17,993 nt of DNA from Nitrospirota bacterium (GTDB lineage: Bacteria > Nitrospirota > Nitrospiria > JACQBZ01), in assembly GCA_016198945.1 (NCBI GenBank), contig JACQHO010000185.1, forward strand, positions 1 through 17,993, given 5' to 3'. Position 1 is the first letter of the stretch. Every line of letters starts with the position of its first letter. The position numbers and the translations under genes were made by a program. Below the pieces are notes generated by a model. The model saw only the letters and a program-made list of their open reading frames with translations. It searched no databases and was not told the DNA's origin. Shown in pieces: positions 14,935 to 17,993 of the stretch.

Positions 14935-16146
14935 ATGGCCGATTTTCATCAGACCGGGATGATCTCGACGCTTCACCGCCTCGGGCGTGTGGATCTGGAC
15001 AGTCTTGAAACCCAACTGGAGGCCTTCTCTCACCAGATGCCGATTGCCCTGGTTCTTCCGTCTCTGTATTCCGACCTGACCGGACCCGCCATGAAGGGGA
15101 TCCTCAAGGAGCTTCGGTCGGTCAAGTATCTCAATGAGATCGTCGTTTCATTGGACCAGGCCAACCGTGAAGAATTTGATCATGCAAAGAAATTTTTCTC
15201 CGATCTTTACTGTGAGCACAGGGTGATCTGGAACGATGGGGAAAAGATCCAGCAGCTTTTAAAACTATTGTCCGAAAATGGTTTGGATATCGGCCAGCCG
15301 GGCAAGGGCCGGGGAGCCTGGACGGCTTACGGTTACGTCCTTGCCAGGCGCCGCAGCAAGGTGATCGTTTTGCATGACTGTGACATCCTGACCTATCACC
15401 GGGAGTTCCTGGCCCGGCTCTGCTATCCGGTGGTCAATCCAAACATGGGATATGAGTTTTGCAAGGGGTACTACCCGCGGATTACGGATCGCCTTCATGG
15501 TCGCGTGACTCGACTCTTCTTTACGCCTCTGATCCGCACGCTTCAAACCATGATCGGCCATCACCCGTTTCTGACGTATCTGGACAGCTTCCGTTATCCC
15601 CTGGCGGGGGAGTTCTCGATGCTGGCGGATCTGGCCCGGGTCAACCGAATTCCCGGGGATTGGGGATTGGAGGTCGGGGTGTTGGCGGAGATCTACCGGA
15701 ACACCTCAATCAAGCGGGTGTGCCAGGCGGATTTGTGTGAAAATTACGAACATAAACATCAGGCCCTTTCGCAGGACGATCCTCAGAAAGGATTGATGAA
15801 GATGGTGATTGATATCACCAAATCCCTTTTGCGAAATCTGGCGACGGAGGGACTGGTGTTTGACACCGCTTTTTTCAATACGCTCCGAACCGCTTATGTG
15901 CGGGCGGCTCAGGACGAGATTAAAAAATACGAGGACGATGCAATCATTAATGGGCTCGTGTTCGATCGTCACGGGGAACGACTGGCGGTGGACGCATTCA
16001 CCCGTGCGCTCAAAATGGCTGTGGAAGAATTCTTGCAGGATCCCCTGGGAATTCCACTGATCACAAACTGGAACCGGGCTGTCTCCGCCATCCCGGACTT
16101 CTTCGCGCGGCTGGAAAATGCGGTCGACGTAGACAACACGGAGTGA
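14935..16146 (+). CDS. gpgS: Glucosyl-3-phosphoglycerate synthase-like glycosyltransferase (GT81)
   Basis: This 403-residue cytoplasmic enzyme is a retaining GT-A glycosyltransferase resembling GpgS, which joins glucose from NDP-glucose to 3-phosphoglycerate, the first step to glucosylglycerate. The N-terminal Rossmann-like part has VLPSLY and NEIVVSLDQAN. The metal-binding DxD is D148-C-D150 in LHDCDI. The acceptor-loop motif YPLAGEFSM (222-229) and the downstream IPGDWGLEVGVLAEIYR plus the histidine-bearing ENYEHKHQ match mycobacterial GpgS positions, where a histidine there helps bind the metal. The C-terminal 130 residues are helical and longer than in mycobacterial enzymes. Start: AAAAGGAGG (14921-14929) precedes the ATG at 14935. 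An in-frame TTG at 14824 is part of the -35 box and is not used. Mannosyl-3-phosphoglycerate or another sugar product is the main alternative. Confidence 0.85.
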   Translation: MADFHQTGMISTLHRLGRVDLDSLETQLEAFSHQMPIALVLPSLYSDLTGPAMKGILKELRSVKYLNEIVVSLDQANREEFDHAKKFFSDLYCEHRVIWNDGEKIQQLLKLLSENGLDIGQPGKGRGAWTAYGYVLARRRSKVIVLHDCDILTYHREFLARLCYPVVNPNMGYEFCKGYYPRITDRLHGRVTRLFFTPLIRTLQTMIGHHPFLTYLDSFRYPLAGEFSMLADLARVNRIPGDWGLEVGVLAEIYRNTSIKRVCQADLCENYEHKHQALSQDDPQKGLMKMVIDITKSLLRNLATEGLVFDTAFFNTLRTAYVRAAQDEIKKYEDDAIINGLVFDRHGERLAVDAFTRALKMAVEEFLQDPLGIPLITNWNRAVSAIPDFFARLENAVDVDNTE

Positions 16147-16150
16147 TCTC

Positions 16151-17416
16151 TTGACGCTGCGGGAGGAGTTAAAAAGCCGGCTGGAGTCGATCGGCCCGGC
16201 TGATATTCTGGTGGGCATCCCCAGTTACAACAACGCCCGGACTGTCGGGCGGGTGGTCCATGCCGTCGCGGCCGGTCTGGCGAAATATTTTCCCGAGACA
16301 AAGGCCGTTCTCGTGAATTCCGACGGCGGATCGAGCGACGGGACGCCGGACGCGGTCGAGAAATCGACCGTGGACCTGCAGAGCGTCCTCGTGGCCCATC
16401 GTGTGAACCCGGTCCACAAGATCGTCACGCCGTATCATGGGATCCCCGGAAAAGGAAGCGCCTTTCGGCTGATCTTCGATATCGCGAAGGACCTGAAGGC
16501 GAAGGCCTGCGCCGTGGTGGACGCCGATCTTCGCAGCATCACGCCCGACTGGATCGAGCTGCTCCTGCGGCCCGTTCTCAAGGAGGGCTACGACTACGTC
16601 GCGCCGTACTACCGGCGGCACAAATATGACGGGACGATCACGAACAGCATCGTGTATCCGCTGACCCGGTCCTTGTATGGGAAACGAATCCGGCAGCCGA
16701 TCGGCGGGGAATTCGGTTTCTCGGGCGACCTGGCGGCCTATTTCCTGGATCAGGATGTCTGGGGGACGGACGTCGCCCGTTATGGAATCGATATCTGGAT
16801 GACGACCACGGCGATCGCGCGGGGAAGCAAAATCTGTCAGGCTTATCTGGGCGCGAAGATCCACGATCCCAAGGACCCGGCCGCGGATCTCTCGGCCATG
16901 CTGGCCCAGGTCGTCGGCTCGACCTTCGCGCTGATGGAGAAATACGCGGACCAATGGAAGGCCGTCCAGAACTCGGAAGCGGTCCCGGTTTTCGGATTCG
17001 AGTACGACGTGGGGCTGGAGCCGATTCCGGTCAATACGGACCGGATGGTCAAGGCTTTCGGACTTGGACAGAGCGATCTGATGCCGTTGTGGGCCGAGAT
17101 CCTGTCGCAGTCCACGCTTTCGGAGCTGAAAGAATTGAAACCCAACGGATCGGATTTCAGTATTTCGGATGAACTCTGGACCCGCATCGTTTACGATTTT
17201 GCGCTTGCGGCCCATCATCGGGTGATGGTTGGAGAACATCTCTTGAAATCCTTCACGCCCCTTTATCTTGGACGGGTGGCCTCGTTCATACTGGAGACCC
17301 AGTCGCTGAGCCACCATGAAGTGGAAGACCGCATCGAGCGGCTGTGCCGATGTTTTGAACAGGAAAAGAGCTATCTTTCGGACCGGTGGGATCAACCGAT
17401 GAGCCATGGAGGATGA
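16151..17416 (+). CDS. GT-A glycosyltransferase, distant relative of GpgS
   Basis: This 421-residue protein is a cytoplasmic GT-A (GT2/GT81-like) glycosyltransferase. The nucleotide-sugar part has VGIPSYNNARTVGRVV and NSDGGSSDGTPDAV, and the metal-binding DxD is D124-A-D126 in VVDADLRSITPDWI. QPIGGEFGFSG (182-192) and RYGIDIWMTTTAIARG followed by KIHDPKDP occupy the same places as YPLAGEFSM, the GLEVGVLAEIY helix and the metal histidine in the preceding GpgS-like enzyme, so the two look like diverged paralogues. The C-terminal 180 residues are helical. The start is a TTG at 16151, supported by GGAG at 16140-16143 (7-base spacing) and by only 4 bp after the gpgS stop. Substrates are unknown. 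A second sugar transfer on glucosyl-phosphoglycerate, as in mannosylglucosylglycerate synthesis, is an attractive inference. Confidence 0.85.
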   Translation: MTLREELKSRLESIGPADILVGIPSYNNARTVGRVVHAVAAGLAKYFPETKAVLVNSDGGSSDGTPDAVEKSTVDLQSVLVAHRVNPVHKIVTPYHGIPGKGSAFRLIFDIAKDLKAKACAVVDADLRSITPDWIELLLRPVLKEGYDYVAPYYRRHKYDGTITNSIVYPLTRSLYGKRIRQPIGGEFGFSGDLAAYFLDQDVWGTDVARYGIDIWMTTTAIARGSKICQAYLGAKIHDPKDPAADLSAMLAQVVGSTFALMEKYADQWKAVQNSEAVPVFGFEYDVGLEPIPVNTDRMVKAFGLGQSDLMPLWAEILSQSTLSELKELKPNGSDFSISDELWTRIVYDFALAAHHRVMVGEHLLKSFTPLYLGRVASFILETQSLSHHEVEDRIERLCRCFEQEKSYLSDRWDQPMSHGG

Positions 17417-17417
17417 C

Positions 17418-17993
17418 ATGAAAGAACTCTGGCAGACCGGTTTTCTTAAGCCCATGGAGGCGTTTTTAAAACAGATGGGAGCGTTCCTGCCCCATCTGGT
17501 GGCGATGATCGTCGTGCTGGTTCTGGGGGGCCTGATTGCGTGGGCCGTGAAGTCGGCCGTCTTCCGCCTCCTGACCACGGCCAAGTTTGATCAATACTGC
17601 GGCCGTATCGGGCTGTCGCAGGCACTGGCCAAGGGCGGGATCCGCGAGACGCCGTCGCACTGGGTCGGCCGCCTGGCCTACTGGACAATCGTGCTGATTT
17701 TCCTCATGCTGGGCCTGGAGGTCCTGGACCTCAAACCGGTGGATCAGTTCGTGACCCAGGTCTTCTCCTATTTTCCGCATTTGCTGATCGCCGTCGTGAT
17801 TCTGATCGTCGGATTTCTACTGGCCAATTTCTTCGGCCGGGCAACGCTGATCGCGGCCGTCAACGCGCAGATTATCGAGGCGCGCTTTCTGGCCCGGACC
17901 GTTCGGATCGCCGTGATCCTTCTGGCGCTGGCGATGGCCTTCGAACAGCTCGGAATCGCGAAGACCGTGATCGTCGCGGCCTTCTCGATCACG
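17418..17993 (+). CDS. Membrane protein with repeated TM helices, MscS-associated type (5' part)
   Basis: The reading frame stays open to the window edge, so only the first 192 residues are seen. Hydrophobic segments lie at about 24-46, 86-103, 118-142 and 160-180. Two copies of one unit are visible: FLKQMGAFLPHLVAMIVVLV (16-35) and FVTQVFSYFPHLLIAVVILI (111-130), each with the FPHL or LPHL turn followed by a long helix and a glycine. This matches the conserved TM-helix repeat seen in CmpX-like and other small-conductance mechanosensitive-channel relatives. Whether an MscS pore domain follows is outside the window. GGAGG (17408-17412) lies 5 bases before the ATG, which is 1 bp after the preceding stop, so it belongs to the gpgS transcription unit. 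Confidence 0.75.
   Translation, partial: MKELWQTGFLKPMEAFLKQMGAFLPHLVAMIVVLVLGGLIAWAVKSAVFRLLTTAKFDQYCGRIGLSQALAKGGIRETPSHWVGRLAYWTIVLIFLMLGLEVLDLKPVDQFVTQVFSYFPHLLIAVVILIVGFLLANFFGRATLIAAVNAQIIEARFLARTVRIAVILLALAMAFEQLGIAKTVIVAAFSIT

Noticed and set aside
16169..17584. 471-residue open frame on the minus strand
   Set aside because: Antisense to the second glycosyltransferase and the start of the next membrane protein. Low-complexity basic product without any family features.

Overview
This window is a GC-rich bacterial chromosomal segment with dense, short-spaced genes, Shine-Dalgarno sites of the GGAG/GGAGG type and sigma70-like promoters. I see no tRNA, rRNA, IS element, phage gene or CRISPR array. 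The lineage cannot be fixed from sequence alone. A DUF5752 protein beside a TreT-type glycosyltransferase, plus a GpgS-type enzyme, would fit a Nitrospirota-like or other deep-branching Gram-negative bacterium, but that is inference. The common theme is osmotic and ionic stress.

Left edge (21-1361): a membrane-anchored M23 metallopeptidase of the cell wall. It is followed by a 386-bp gap that holds a 10-bp inverted repeat, a probable terminator, a good promoter and a terminator-like hairpin in the leader of the next unit.

Main block (1748-11124, + strand): nine genes that overlap or lie within 20 bp of each other. They are an MscS-type mechanosensitive channel, a duplicated-domain DUF5752 protein, a TreT-like trehalose glycosyltransferase, OtsA, OtsB, and a complete sugar ABC importer (lipoprotein binding protein, two permeases, ATPase). 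Together they could make trehalose by two routes, release it on osmotic downshift and take back what leaks. The first permease gene carries a single-base deletion that splits it into two frames.

Middle (11261-14774): a small protein built on 15-residue repeats with its own promoter and a very strong ribosome binding site, then two minus-strand ion transporter genes, an SLC13-type transporter with two TrkA-C domains and a cation/proton antiporter.

Right block (14935 to window end, + strand): a glucosyl-3-phosphoglycerate synthase (GpgS) homologue, a second related GT-A glycosyltransferase, and the start of a membrane protein with repeated TM helices like those of mechanosensitive-channel relatives. 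This looks like a second compatible-solute unit (glucosylglycerate or a mannosyl/glucosyl derivative), transcribed from a promoter that resembles the one in front of the trehalose block.
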